Source of the DNA: Pseudomonas fluorescens
GTDB lineage: Bacteria > Pseudomonadota > Gammaproteobacteria > Pseudomonadales > Pseudomonadaceae
Length of the DNA: 64,000 nucleotides
NCBI RefSeq assembly: GCF_902497625.1
Contig: NZ_CABVGX010000005.1
Coordinates: forward strand, 1-64,000
Direction: 5' to 3'
Numbering within the stretch: position 1 is the stretch's first letter; each line of letters starts with the position of its first letter. A model generated the notes under the pieces. That model was given only the letters and a program-made list of their open reading frames with translations, had not been told where the DNA came from and did no database searches. The translations under genes and the position numbers were made by a program. Shown piece after piece: positions 24,112-32,736 of the stretch.

Positions 24112-25212
24112 TCAAGGCACTATTTCGAATTCACTGCTGGCCAGGCGTTCGCCGTTGACCAGGATGTGCACGGCGTGGCGTCCGGCGTAGTGTCTACGGG
24201 TTGTGAGTTCCTTGATCTGCTGACTGCGCGCCACGAATTCGCTGCTCTTGCCGGGCAGTGTCAGGGCCTTGAGTTTGAACACCTTTGCCGAGGTGCTGCC
24301 GTTGGCCTTTACGTAGTCGATGGCGTAATCGATCACCAGCCGTTGACTGTTCTCGACAGTCGATTTGACGGTGAACGACAGGGTGATTTTCTCCCCGAGC
24401 CTGACGACCGCGGGTTCAACGTTCGCAGCAATGATCTCAACCTCAGGTTTGCCGCCCGCGCCGATGATCGCCAGTGCGCGGTTGTTGCCCTGTTTGATCA
24501 GACTGCGCAGTGCATGTCTGGCAATCCACGCCGTATGGCGGTTGTCCAGCGACCAGCCTTCAATGAGGTCGAGCACCCACTCGGGGTGGACCTTGGTGAT
24601 GTCGTTGAGGTGGTTGGCCACCGATTTGCGCACGTACAGACTTTCGTCGGCCTTGAGGTTATCGAGGATCGTCGCCGCAAGCGTTGGGTCCGCCTGAATG
24701 GGCTCGAGGCGAAACGACCACGGCAAACGCGGTCGACTGCCCTCACTGGACAGGCGCCGCACATGTTCATTTTCATCCAGCGACCATTCATGCATCACCG
24801 CCAGGGTGCGCTCAAAGTCACTGCGCAAAAAATACCGGATCGCAAATTCTGCAGAGCCGAACGTGGTGAAGTATTTAAGCGCTGCCATGGACCGTTCGAA
24901 GTCGCGAACGCCATACATCGCCACATAATGCGGCAGTGAGATGCTGACAAAGCCACTATTCAGGCGCGGGGCAAGGGCGTACAGCACCTTGAGTGATTGT
25001 TCAAAATCGAGCGGCAATACGGCATGTAACGATTCGCTGACCCGGGCCATGCGTTGCATGATCGACAGTTCGGCCAGCCCCTCGTTGGCCATTTCAAGGA
25101 ATGCTCTAGCGTCGAACGCCGGGTAGACCGCGATCATTTCGCAGGCGATGTGCTCAAGGCGGGCCGCGTTGAAAATTTCCTTGAGGGCAGGGGCGGGTTG
25201 ATCGGCAGCCAT
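24112..25212 (-). CDS. alkC: DNA alkylation repair glycosylase, AlkC type
   Basis: 366 residues. HEAT-like helical repeats cover about 1-250 (with FTTFGSAEFAIRYFL, NEHVRRLSSEGSRPRLPWS and ESLYVRKSVANHLNDITKVHPEWVL, typical of AlkC/AlkD). About 265-366 is a separate beta-rich domain, as in the AlkC subgroup that carries an immunoglobulin-like domain. AlkC excises cationic N3-methyladenine and related lesions without flipping the base. Its ATG overlaps the stop of the CPA2 antiporter gene (TGATG at 25210-25214), so its translation is probably coupled to that transporter. Confidence 0.88.
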   Translation of the reverse strand: MAADQPAPALKEIFNAARLEHIACEMIAVYPAFDARAFLEMANEGLAELSIMQRMARVSESLHAVLPLDFEQSLKVLYALAPRLNSGFVSISLPHYVAMYGVRDFERSMAALKYFTTFGSAEFAIRYFLRSDFERTLAVMHEWSLDENEHVRRLSSEGSRPRLPWSFRLEPIQADPTLAATILDNLKADESLYVRKSVANHLNDITKVHPEWVLDLIEGWSLDNRHTAWIARHALRSLIKQGNNRALAIIGAGGKPEVEIIAANVEPAVVRLGEKITLSFTVKSTVENSQRLVIDYAIDYVKANGSTSAKVFKLKALTLPGKSSEFVARSQQIKELTTRRHYAGRHAVHILVNGERLASSEFEIVP

Positions 25213-27023
25213 CAGTGATTCCTCGCCGATTGCTCTTCCAGCTGGTCGGATTCGAACAGCTTCGCCAATTCCGCCCGGGCTTCCTGGGCGGTCTGCAGCA
25301 CCTTCGCGGCATCGTCGTATACCGCGTGCTGCGCTTCCAGCACTTGCTCATCGTGATGCTTGAAGCGCTTGATCCGCGCATCGGCCTGCGCTTGGGTCAG
25401 GCCCAATCCGACCAGCGTGCGCCGGCTCATTTCCAGGCTCGAATAATAGGTCTCGCGAATCGCCTCGGCACCGAGGTCGACCAGCCGGTGCACATGCTGA
25501 CGGTTTCGGGCTCGGGCGATGATCTTGATGTGCGGGTACAAGCGATGTACCACCTCGGCCGTTTTGATGTTGGTTTCCGGATCGTCCGTGGCGATCACAA
25601 AATATTCGGCCTGCTCGACCTTGGCCGCGCTGAGGATTTCCGGTCGCATCGGGTCGCCGTAGAACACTGGCACGCCGCCAAAACTACGCGACAGCTCGAT
25701 CGTCTCCACCGACGTATCGAGGGCGACAAACCTGATGTTTTGCGCCCGCAGGATCCGCGCCACGATCTGCCCCATCCGGCCCATGCCGGCAATCACCACG
25801 CGCGGCTCGTCGGTGTCGATCTCGCGAAATTGTTCCGGGACCACCACCGGTTGCACCTTCGGGCTGACCAATCGCGCGCAAACCAACAGCAGCAACGGCG
25901 TGACGGCCATGGACAGAGTAATTGTCAACACCAGCAAATCGTACAGGCGTGGTTCGAATAAACCTTGGTCGCGGCCGATCTTGAACACCACGAAGGCGAA
26001 TTCACCACCTGCTGCCAATACGATGCCGAGGCGAATCGCACTGACCTTGCCCAGGCCGCCCGCCAGGCGACCGACGGCAAACAACAGCGGCAGCTTGATG
26101 GCAATCAACAACAGCGTCAGTCCCAGCACGGTAATCGGCGCACTCAGCAGCAAGCTCAGATTCGCGCCCATGCCGACGCTGATGAAAAACAGGCCCAGCA
26201 GCAAACCCTTGAACGGTTCGATCTGCGCTTCCAGTTCGTGGCGGTATTCAGAATCCGCCAGCAGTAATCCGGCGAGGAACGCCCCCAGCGCCATGGACAC
26301 GCCGACCTGATCCATCAACCACGCCGTGCCGATAACCACCAGCAACGCCGTGGCTGTCGAGACTTCAGGCAAACCGGTTTTGGCCACCACGCGAAACACC
26401 GGGCGCAGCAGATAACGTCCGCCGATCACCACCACGGCAATGCTGCCCAATACGCGCAAGCCGTGATTGATGTCTTCGGCCGTGCTGTTGGTGTGATCGC
26501 TGCCGGCCAGCAGCGGCACCATGGCGATGAGCGGGATCGCGGCGATGTCCTGGAACAACAGGATCGCGAACGCCAGCCGCCCGTGGGGGCTGGTCAGTTC
26601 CTTGCGTTCGGCCAGGCTTTGCAGGCCAAACGCGGTGGAAGAGAGCGCCAGACCCAAGCCCAGCACGATGGCACTGTTCAGCGCCTGCCCGAACCCATAC
26701 AACGCGACGACGCCGATCACCGAGGCCGTCAGCAGCACCTGCGCCAGGCCGACGCCGAACACCGCTTTGCGCATTACCCACAAACGTCGCGGCGACAGCT
26801 CCAGACCAATAATGAACAGCAGCAACACCACCCCGAGTTCCGAGAAATGGCTGACGCTTTGCGGATTACCGATCAATCCCAGCACCGACGGGCCAATGAT
26901 CACCCCGGCAAACAAATACCCGAGCACAGCCCCCAGCTGCAGGCGCTTGGCCAGCGGAACGGTGAGCACGGCCGCCAACAGGAACACGACGGCGGCTTGC
27001 AACAGGTTGCCTTCATGGGGCAT
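25212..27023 (-). CDS. CPA2-family monovalent cation/proton antiporter (KefB/KefC-like)
   Basis: 603 residues. About 12 membrane helices (1-385) form a Na+/H+-exchanger domain, followed by a cytoplasmic RCK_N/TrkA-N domain (about 405-520, RVVIAGMGRMGQIVARIL, the Rossmann nucleotide-binding motif) and a coiled C-terminal tail rich in Ala/Gln/Glu. This is the layout of glutathione-gated K+ efflux systems KefB/KefC that acidify the cytoplasm and protect against electrophiles. No KefF/KefG quinone reductase is adjacent, so gating by glutathione adducts is unproven. The start at 27023 has GGAG seven bases upstream; a frame extension to 27059 is unsupported. First gene of a two-gene operon with alkC. 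Confidence 0.88.
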   Translation of the reverse strand: MPHEGNLLQAAVVFLLAAVLTVPLAKRLQLGAVLGYLFAGVIIGPSVLGLIGNPQSVSHFSELGVVLLLFIIGLELSPRRLWVMRKAVFGVGLAQVLLTASVIGVVALYGFGQALNSAIVLGLGLALSSTAFGLQSLAERKELTSPHGRLAFAILLFQDIAAIPLIAMVPLLAGSDHTNSTAEDINHGLRVLGSIAVVVIGGRYLLRPVFRVVAKTGLPEVSTATALLVVIGTAWLMDQVGVSMALGAFLAGLLLADSEYRHELEAQIEPFKGLLLGLFFISVGMGANLSLLLSAPITVLGLTLLLIAIKLPLLFAVGRLAGGLGKVSAIRLGIVLAAGGEFAFVVFKIGRDQGLFEPRLYDLLVLTITLSMAVTPLLLLVCARLVSPKVQPVVVPEQFREIDTDEPRVVIAGMGRMGQIVARILRAQNIRFVALDTSVETIELSRSFGGVPVFYGDPMRPEILSAAKVEQAEYFVIATDDPETNIKTAEVVHRLYPHIKIIARARNRQHVHRLVDLGAEAIRETYYSSLEMSRRTLVGLGLTQAQADARIKRFKHHDEQVLEAQHAVYDDAAKVLQTAQEARAELAKLFESDQLEEQSARNH

Positions 27024-27208
27024 GGAGAACTCCAGAACTGGATACGGCGGGGGCAACAAGGATAAAGCGTGAGGTGGCGAACGTCAGCCCGAGACGTGGA
27101 AGATTGTATGAATGAGCGGTTGTTGCGCATTTACGCGCATCATTACGGAATGTTTCGTTAACGCCGCAGTCGGAGTGCTGTCATGAAAACATTACCGGAG
27201 GTTCACCC

Positions 27209-27514
27209 ATGAACAACAAGACCCTTATTGCCAGCCTTGCCCTTGTTGCCGGGATGGCCGGTGTCAGCGCGACGGTTCAGGCAGATGAGCCGCACAAGAC
27301 TGTTCAGCCTAGCTCCACCAATACCCGCGAGCTGGTCGAAAACGATCGCGCTCCGGACATTTACATGCGTTCCGACAAGGCCATCGACTGGAAAGCCAAA
27401 GGCCTGAAAGCGCCTGGGGAAGAAGAACAGTGGGTTGAGAACAATGGCAAGTACATGCGCGTGAAGACCACCAACGGTACGATCGTGGAAATCACCCCGG
27501 TCAAGAAAAAGTGA
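27209..27514 (+). CDS. Small exported RcnB-like protein
   Basis: 101 residues with a signal peptide (about 1-25, ending VQA). The mature C-terminal half (DKAIDWKAKGLKAPGEEEQWVENNGKYMRVK and a final strand) fits the RcnB pattern: a W, a GL.xP spacing, then a Q-W-V / Y-V strand pair. RcnB is a periplasmic protein linked to nickel/cobalt homeostasis in E. coli, but RcnB-fold proteins in Pseudomonas are mostly uncharacterised. GGAGG precedes the ATG. Monocistronic; no RcnA-like efflux pump is adjacent. Confidence 0.65.
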   Translation: MNNKTLIASLALVAGMAGVSATVQADEPHKTVQPSSTNTRELVENDRAPDIYMRSDKAIDWKAKGLKAPGEEEQWVENNGKYMRVKTTNGTIVEITPVKKK

Positions 27515-27562
27515 TCGGTCTTCTGTGATCCGCTGGCCATGGAGGGCCAGAACGCTACGCCT

Positions 27563-27886
27563 TCAGATCATTTCCCCTTTGTCCCACAAATGCACCAACT
27601 CGCCAGGCGCTTTGTCCTCAGGAACTTTCAGCACCATCCGGTCATCCTTTTCATTCAGGCGATAGCGCACTTCGATTTCGTAAAAGCGCTGGTCATTCTT
27701 GCCTGAGCTTTCCTGATTCAGTGGCAGGCAACCTTCGAGTATTGTGCAGATGCGCGTGCGCTGATCGATATCGCATTGCGCGAACTCGATTTCGCGAGGG
27801 CGTGAAAGCGCATGGATCGGCGCAAAACCGCCTTGCCGCGAGAGGCGCACTACGGCCTCATCGCCCAATGTCGGCAGGATTTTCAT
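27563..27886 (-). CDS. Emfourin-type protease inhibitor
   Basis: 107 residues, cytoplasmic, no signal peptide. The layout (MKILPTLGDEAVVRLSRQGGFAPI, a central CxxxxQRTRIC segment, then YEIEVRYRLNEKDDRMVLKVPED) matches emfourin, a small protein first described as an inhibitor of the M4 protease protealysin. Its ATG overlaps the stop of the upstream metallopeptidase gene (ATGA at 27883-27886). This tight linkage and the known partnership strongly suggest that it restrains that protease inside the cell. Confidence 0.82.
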   Translation of the reverse strand: MKILPTLGDEAVVRLSRQGGFAPIHALSRPREIEFAQCDIDQRTRICTILEGCLPLNQESSGKNDQRFYEIEVRYRLNEKDDRMVLKVPEDKAPGELVHLWDKGEMI

Positions 27887-28947
27887 GCAGCCTCCTCAGT
27901 CAGTTTGACCCCCACTTCAGTCCAGGCTTGAGCGACCGCTCGAACCTCATCCGCGCCAAAATGCCTGCGCGCATGCGCTACGGTCAACATCGCGAACGCT
28001 TCGAATGTCGCCTCGCTGGACAGTTGCTTATCGCACAATGTGTCATACCAGATGCGTCCGGCTTTCTCCCAGGCAAATCCGCCCAGCGCCACGGCCGCCA
28101 GATAAAAGGCGCGGTTGGGAATGCCGGAGTTGATGTGCACGCCGCCGTTGTCCTCCTGGGTGATGACGAATCTGCGCATGTGATCCGGTTGTGGGTCCTT
28201 GCCGAGCAGCGGGTCGTCATAGGCGGTGCCCGGATGCGACATCGAGCGCAAGCCAATACCTTTGATTCGAGGCGTGAGCAGGTCGGCGCCGATCAGCCAG
28301 TCGGCCTCTGCTGCTGTCTGCCCCAGCACATATTGTTTGATCAGTACACCAAAGACGTCTGAAATCGACTCGTTCAAGGCGCCGGATTGATTGGCGTAAA
28401 TCAAGCCCGCTTCACTTTCGATCACACCGTGGGAAAGTTCGTGGCCGATGACGTCCAGTGAACGAGTGAAACGTTCGAAAATCTCGCCATCGCCGTCACC
28501 GAACACCATCTGTGCGCCGTTCCAGAAAGCATTCTCATAGTCTTGCCCGTAATGGACACTGCCGATCAGCGCAAAGCCCTGATTGTCGATGGAGTCACGA
28601 CCGAATACCTTCCAGAAAAAATCATGGCTGGCGCCCAGGGCATCGTAGGCTTCGTCCACCGCCGGGTCGCCTGTGGCGGGTTGGCCCTCAAGCCGGGCGG
28701 GCATCCCGGGCAAAAGCATTTTGCCCTGCGCGTCATGGACGCTGCGTTGCGCCAGGCCAGGTTTGCCAGGTTGCGGCAGAAGTGTAGTAGCGGGTGGGCG
28801 TTGCGGCGGGGCGGGAGTGTGTCGAAGTGTGCGGACATGGGTCAGCGTGGTCTGGGCGCTGGAGCGCTGACGCTCAGAACCATGAGCAATGATTCGGTTG
28901 AGGATGTAGGGAGGAATGAAACTGTGCAGCGGTCGTGAGTCGGTCAT
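27883..28947 (-). CDS. Protealysin-like M4 metallopeptidase
   Basis: 354 residues, thermolysin family. The zinc motif is HELSH in DVIGHELSHGVIESEAG, with the third ligand Glu in NESISDVFG, and the proton donor His near DNGGVHINSG. It has no signal peptide; the short N-terminal propeptide (about 1-60, HSFIPPYILNRI) is the protealysin-type precursor segment rather than the long FTP/PepSY propeptide of secreted relatives. Protealysins are cytosolic zymogens that cleave host actin in Serratia. Expression is translationally coupled to the emfourin inhibitor gene downstream. The first ATG gives the propeptide motif directly. Confidence 0.9.
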   Translation of the reverse strand: MTDSRPLHSFIPPYILNRIIAHGSERQRSSAQTTLTHVRTLRHTPAPPQRPPATTLLPQPGKPGLAQRSVHDAQGKMLLPGMPARLEGQPATGDPAVDEAYDALGASHDFFWKVFGRDSIDNQGFALIGSVHYGQDYENAFWNGAQMVFGDGDGEIFERFTRSLDVIGHELSHGVIESEAGLIYANQSGALNESISDVFGVLIKQYVLGQTAAEADWLIGADLLTPRIKGIGLRSMSHPGTAYDDPLLGKDPQPDHMRRFVITQEDNGGVHINSGIPNRAFYLAAVALGGFAWEKAGRIWYDTLCDKQLSSEATFEAFAMLTVAHARRHFGADEVRAVAQAWTEVGVKLTEEAA

Positions 28948-29094
28948 CAGAGCATCCTTACCCGAGTACGAAGTCGTTACTCATGTGAGGGGGCGGGCAG
29001 GCTTTCGGTTCCATGGATTGCCAATACGGGCCAATTCTGCGAAAACCTCCGTTCGCGCCCGTTACATTCGGGCGACAGTTGACGAGTAAGGCGC

Positions 29095-29433
29095 ATGAAC
29101 GACGAATTGCAGATTGTTGATCTGAAGTGGGGTGAGGGAAAGGCTGCCGTCAAAGGCGCGCTGATCACCACGCAGTATCGCGGGTGGCTGGAGGATGGTA
29201 CCGAGTTTGATTCTTCCTATAGCCGTGGCAAACCGTTTCAGTGTGTGATCGGGACGGGGCGAGTCATCAAAGGCTGGGACCAGGGGATCATGGGAATGCG
29301 TGTCGGCGGCAAGCGCAGACTGCAGGTGCCGGCGCATTTGGGCTATGGCGAGCGGACCATGGGGTCGATTCCGCCAAATTCGGATCTGGTTTTCGAAATC
29401 GAGCTGCTGGAGGTGCTGACGCGGGATGATTGA
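29095..29433 (+). CDS. FKBP-type peptidyl-prolyl cis-trans isomerase
   Basis: 112 residues, a single FKBP domain that isomerises Xaa-Pro bonds. Characteristic residues: YRGWLEDGTEFDSSYSRGKPFQ, GTGRVIKGWDQGIMGMRVGG, and the LGYGERTMGSIPPNSDLVFEIELL C-terminal part. There is no signal peptide, so it is cytoplasmic. Short FKBPs of this kind (e.g. FkpA-like SlyD-independent forms) have generic folding roles. Monocistronic; the start ATG at 29095 follows a weak ribosome-binding site (AAGGCGC). Confidence 0.93.
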   Translation: MNDELQIVDLKWGEGKAAVKGALITTQYRGWLEDGTEFDSSYSRGKPFQCVIGTGRVIKGWDQGIMGMRVGGKRRLQVPAHLGYGERTMGSIPPNSDLVFEIELLEVLTRDD

Positions 29434-29485
29434 CCAACCCCCTGCTGTGAGGTGGCAGCAACGCAATACCGGGCGCTGCACGTAT

Positions 29486-29570
29486 CCGTAGGAACAAAGA
29501 TTGCTCGCGAAGGCGCCCGGTCATTTAACTTATACGTCACTTGACCCAGCGCTTTCGCGAGCAGGCCCAA
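29486..29570. repeat. REPIN (inverted REP pair)
   Basis: GTAGGAACAAAGATTGCTCGCGAAGGCG and its inverted partner CGCTTTCGCGAGCAGGC flank a 30-bp spacer, between the FKBP gene and the convergent SDR gene. Confidence 0.8.
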
Positions 29571-29571
29571 C

Positions 29572-30315
29572 TTATCGCAGGGTATACCCACTATCCACAA
29601 CCCAATCCTGCCCATAAACGCTGCGCGCTCCACGCCCGAGCTGAAACAGAATCACCTCCGCTACCGCATCCGGCTCCAGGAATTTGCCGTCCAGTAAACG
29701 TTGATTGACCACGTTTGCGACCTCACCCAGTTGTTCATCCGCCAGACCCAACGTGGACCAGATCGGCGTCGCGGTAGGGCCTGGCGATACGGTGTTGATG
29801 CGAATACCCAAAGGCGCGAGCTCAACGGCCAGGGTGCGGACATGTGCGATGAGTGCCGTTTTCGAAGCGATGTAGGCCGCCAGACCCGGAAACGTCACCC
29901 CCGCCAGAAACGTACCGATGAACACCACCGAGGCCGATTCGGCAAGGTGGTCGCGCAAGCTGCCCAGGGTGTTCAATGCCCCCGCACCATTGACCGCCCA
30001 TTGTCGATCGAACGCCGATACATCCAGACCGTCAGCCAATTGCGCAATGCCCGCGTTAGGCACAACAAAATCGACGGGGCCTAAATCTTTCGCTCGTTGG
30101 GCCAGCCTGGCCAAATCCTCTGCGCGCGTTACGTCGCCGGCAACCCAACTCAGCTGCCCGTCATAACCTTCTGCCAGCGTTGCCAGATCGCCCACTTGAC
30201 GTGACATCGCCAGCACGCGCGAGCCACGTTCCAATAACAGTCGGGTAACGGCCAGGCCGATTCCGGAGCTGGCGCCGGTGACAACGGCGAGGCGATTCAG
30301 AAATTCATTGTGCAT
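29572..30315 (-). CDS. Short-chain dehydrogenase/reductase
   Basis: 247 residues, classical SDR fold. The cofactor motif TGASSGIGLAV is at the N-terminus, NAG occurs at about residue 89, and YIASK holds the catalytic Tyr/Lys at about 152-156. The serine usually found 13 residues before the tyrosine is a threonine here (GTFLAG), so catalysis may be altered or conservative. The enzyme is a cytoplasmic NAD(P)-dependent oxidoreductase of unknown substrate. Monocistronic; upstream, 30450-30501 holds four copies of an ATGACT-like half-site, a likely operator. Confidence 0.85.
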   Translation of the reverse strand: MHNEFLNRLAVVTGASSGIGLAVTRLLLERGSRVLAMSRQVGDLATLAEGYDGQLSWVAGDVTRAEDLARLAQRAKDLGPVDFVVPNAGIAQLADGLDVSAFDRQWAVNGAGALNTLGSLRDHLAESASVVFIGTFLAGVTFPGLAAYIASKTALIAHVRTLAVELAPLGIRINTVSPGPTATPIWSTLGLADEQLGEVANVVNQRLLDGKFLEPDAVAEVILFQLGRGARSVYGQDWVVDSGYTLR

Positions 30316-30449
30316 ACCGCGAGTCCTCTTCTGATGATTGACCTGATAACTGCAGCGATCGAAATCGTTGAGCGCTGTGCCTACAGTTCAATATTCGCGC
30401 CAGTTATGCAGGCCTTATAAAACCTGGCTTGGGCAGGTGGTGTAGTTTT

Positions 30450-30501
30450 TATGACTATTCGCATAAAGAGTCATAAAGACAAACGATGAAGTCATTATGA
30501 C
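30450..30501. promoter_or_regulatory. Operator-like cluster of ATGACT half-sites upstream of the SDR gene
   Basis: TATGACT (30450-30456) and AGTCATA (30469-30475) form perfect inverted arms. GTCATTATGAC (30491-30501) is an 11-bp palindrome of the same half-site. Four half-sites in 52 bp point to cooperative binding of a dimeric regulator. The remainder of the 30316-30624 gap is AT-rich promoter sequence plus the LexA-type box. Confidence 0.6.
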
Positions 30502-30591
30502 GTCGCTCTGCCTGCGCCAACGATTCGTGCAGAGCTGCCCGTCCCGACCAAGGGTCGGTTAGCGACTTGTTTCAATGATCTGGACGCTTTA

Positions 30592-30607
30592 CTGTACATC
30601 CACACAG
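30592..30607. promoter_or_regulatory. LexA (SOS) box
   Basis: CTGTACATCCACACAG fits the LexA consensus CTGT-N8-ACAG exactly in both half-sites. It ends 17 bp before the ATG of the radical SAM repair gene, a position that would block transcription when LexA is bound. Confidence 0.8.
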
Positions 30608-30624
30608 TGGAAAAGCGTGCCCTT

Positions 30625-31845
30625 ATGGAACTCATCGACAAGCTCAGCATCCTCGCCGACGCCGCCAAGTACGACGCGTCCTGCGCCAGCAGTGGCGCGC
30701 CCAAGCGCAGTTCCGAGAGCAAGAGCGGACTCGGTTCAACCAATGGCATGGGTATTTGCCACAGCTATACGCCGGACGGGCGCTGCGTTTCGCTGCTGAA
30801 AATCCTCCTGACCAATTTTTGTCTGTATGACTGCCAGTACTGCGTCAACCGGCGTTCGAGTGACGTGCCGCGTGCACGCTTCACGCCCGAAGAAGTGGTG
30901 GCACTGACGATGGATTTTTACCGACGCAACTGCGTCAGCGGGCTGTTTCTCAGCTCCGGGATCATTCGATCAGCCGACTACACCATGGAGCAGTTGATCC
31001 GTGTGGCCAGGCTGCTGCGCGAAGAGCATGAGTTTCGCGGCTACATCCACCTCAAGACCATTCCCGAGGCCGACCCGGCGCTGATCGCGGAAGCGGGGCG
31101 GTACGCCGATCGCCTCAGCGTCAATATCGAACTGCCGACCGATGCAAGCTTGCAAACCCTCGCGCCTGAGAAGCAGCTGGTCTCGATCAAGCAAGCGATG
31201 AAAACCATCTACACCGGCGAACAGACGGTGCTCAATGAGCCACGTTCGCCGAAGTTCGCCCCGGCCGGGCAGAGCACGCAAATGATCGTCGGCGCCGATG
31301 ACACTGACGACAGCACCATTCTTCACGGCGCGCAGGCGCTGTACGGCAATTACAAACTGCGCCGGGTGTATTACTCGGCGTTCAGCCCGATTCCAAACAG
31401 TCCGAAAAGCGTGCCGTTAGCTGCGCCGCCATTGATGCGGGAGCACCGTTTGTATCAGGCTGATTTTCTGTTGCGCAGTTACGGCTTCAAGGCAGGAGAA
31501 CTGTTCAAGGGCCCTGGGCATCTGGCGCTCGACATCGACCCGAAGCTGGCCTGGGCGTTGCAGAATCGCGAGGTTTTTCCACTGGACCTCAATCGCGCTG
31601 AAGCATCCTTGATCGCGCGCATTCCCGGGATCGGCCTGCGTACCACCGAGCGCTTGGTCGCGTTGCGCCAGCAGCGTCGAATCCGCTATGAAGACCTCGC
31701 GCGGATGCGTTGCGTCCTGGCCAAGGCCAAGCCGTTTTTCATTACCAGCGATTACCATCCGCAGCAGGCCGAGGTCACTAGCCACATGCTTTATCAGCAG
31801 CTTCGCGACCGGCCACAACCGCAGCAGATGGGGTTGTGGGGATGA
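30625..31845 (+). CDS. Putative DNA modification/repair radical SAM protein (TIGR03916 type)
   Basis: 406 residues. The radical SAM cluster is CLYDCQYC (about residue 66) and binds the [4Fe-4S] that cleaves S-adenosylmethionine. The N-terminal LIDKLSILADAAKYDASCASSG is typical of this family, which is linked in genomes to uracil-DNA-glycosylase-like proteins. Near the C-terminus lies a helix-hairpin-helix DNA-binding segment (RAEASLIARIPGIGLRTTERLVALR). The substrate lesion is unknown. I take ATG at 30625, where the family begins, rather than the GTG at 30607 that overlaps the LexA box. The next gene overlaps by ATGA. Confidence 0.88.
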   Translation: MELIDKLSILADAAKYDASCASSGAPKRSSESKSGLGSTNGMGICHSYTPDGRCVSLLKILLTNFCLYDCQYCVNRRSSDVPRARFTPEEVVALTMDFYRRNCVSGLFLSSGIIRSADYTMEQLIRVARLLREEHEFRGYIHLKTIPEADPALIAEAGRYADRLSVNIELPTDASLQTLAPEKQLVSIKQAMKTIYTGEQTVLNEPRSPKFAPAGQSTQMIVGADDTDDSTILHGAQALYGNYKLRRVYYSAFSPIPNSPKSVPLAAPPLMREHRLYQADFLLRSYGFKAGELFKGPGHLALDIDPKLAWALQNREVFPLDLNRAEASLIARIPGIGLRTTERLVALRQQRRIRYEDLARMRCVLAKAKPFFITSDYHPQQAEVTSHMLYQQLRDRPQPQQMGLWG

Positions 31846-32684
31846 TCAACCTCGACTGCGACGACTTGTTCGAGACCTGGCGTCAGCAGGCCCGCTGGCT
31901 GCTCAGCCATGAGGTCGATCCCAGCCGGGTGAGCTGGGCCAGCGAAGGAGTCGCCGACCTGTTTGCCAGCGACAACGCACCGCCGGACACTCAGGGGCCG
32001 TTTCAAGCGAGGATCCCACGAGCATTGCTCGAAACCCTCGAAAGTGCAGCGCGCTATCGGGGAGATCAGCGCTGGAGCGTTCTATATGAAGTGCTGTGGC
32101 GGGTCAGTCATGGTGACCGCACGGCGATGATGGCCGGTGACAAACTGGGCAGCGAATTGCAACGCAGAATCAAGCAGGTCCGGCGCGAAGCCCACCATCT
32201 GCATGCGTTCGTTCGTTTTGTCGAAACACCGCTCAGCGAGGGGCCGCAGTATGTTGCCTGGCATGAGCCGGCGCACGACATCCTGCACAGCGCCAGTGAG
32301 CATTTCATCGGGCGCATGGGCCGCCATCGCTGGTTGATCGCCACGCCCCGCGACGGCGTTTACTACGACGGTGAACAATTGATTCACCAGCGGCTATGCC
32401 CGCCGGAATGGCAGCAACTGGCGAAAAACGTTGATGATCCCCACGGGCAGATGTGGCTGACGTATTACAGCCACATTTTTAATCCGGCGCGGCTGAATCC
32501 GAAAGTCATGCAAGGGCATTTGCCAGCGCGCTTCTGGAAAAATTTGCCGGAGGGTGCGCTGATTCCCGGGCTGATCACCCAGGCGCGCACCGGTAAACAG
32601 CAGGATGGTCAAGCCAGCAGCATCAAGGGCAGGGGTGGCAAGCGCATCGCCTTGGGTGAGCAGGAGCGCAATCAAAGCTCATGA
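31842..32684 (+). CDS. TIGR03915 family putative DNA repair protein
   Basis: 280 residues. The family occurs next to the radical SAM protein and, in many bacteria, is fused to a uracil-DNA-glycosylase-like domain; here that domain is absent and the protein ends shortly after the ARFWKNLPEGALIPGLI motif. Other family landmarks are HHLHAFVRFVE and WHEPAHDILHSASEHFIGRMG. The ATG overlaps the stop of the radical SAM gene (31842-31845), so they are translationally coupled and both should fall under the SOS box upstream. Function is inferred from context only. Confidence 0.85.
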   Translation: MINLDCDDLFETWRQQARWLLSHEVDPSRVSWASEGVADLFASDNAPPDTQGPFQARIPRALLETLESAARYRGDQRWSVLYEVLWRVSHGDRTAMMAGDKLGSELQRRIKQVRREAHHLHAFVRFVETPLSEGPQYVAWHEPAHDILHSASEHFIGRMGRHRWLIATPRDGVYYDGEQLIHQRLCPPEWQQLAKNVDDPHGQMWLTYYSHIFNPARLNPKVMQGHLPARFWKNLPEGALIPGLITQARTGKQQDGQASSIKGRGGKRIALGEQERNQSS

Positions 32685-32718
32685 AAAAGCCCCCGATTGC
32701 GCGAGCAATTGGGGGCCT
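32683..32718 (-). terminator. Rho-independent terminator of ilvE
   Basis: On the minus strand, GCCCCCAATTGC-TCGC-GCAATCGGGGGC is followed by TTTTT. It also overlaps the end of the convergent TIGR03915 gene and may terminate both. Confidence 0.88.
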
Positions 32719-32736
32719 GGTGCCGCCGATGTCTGG

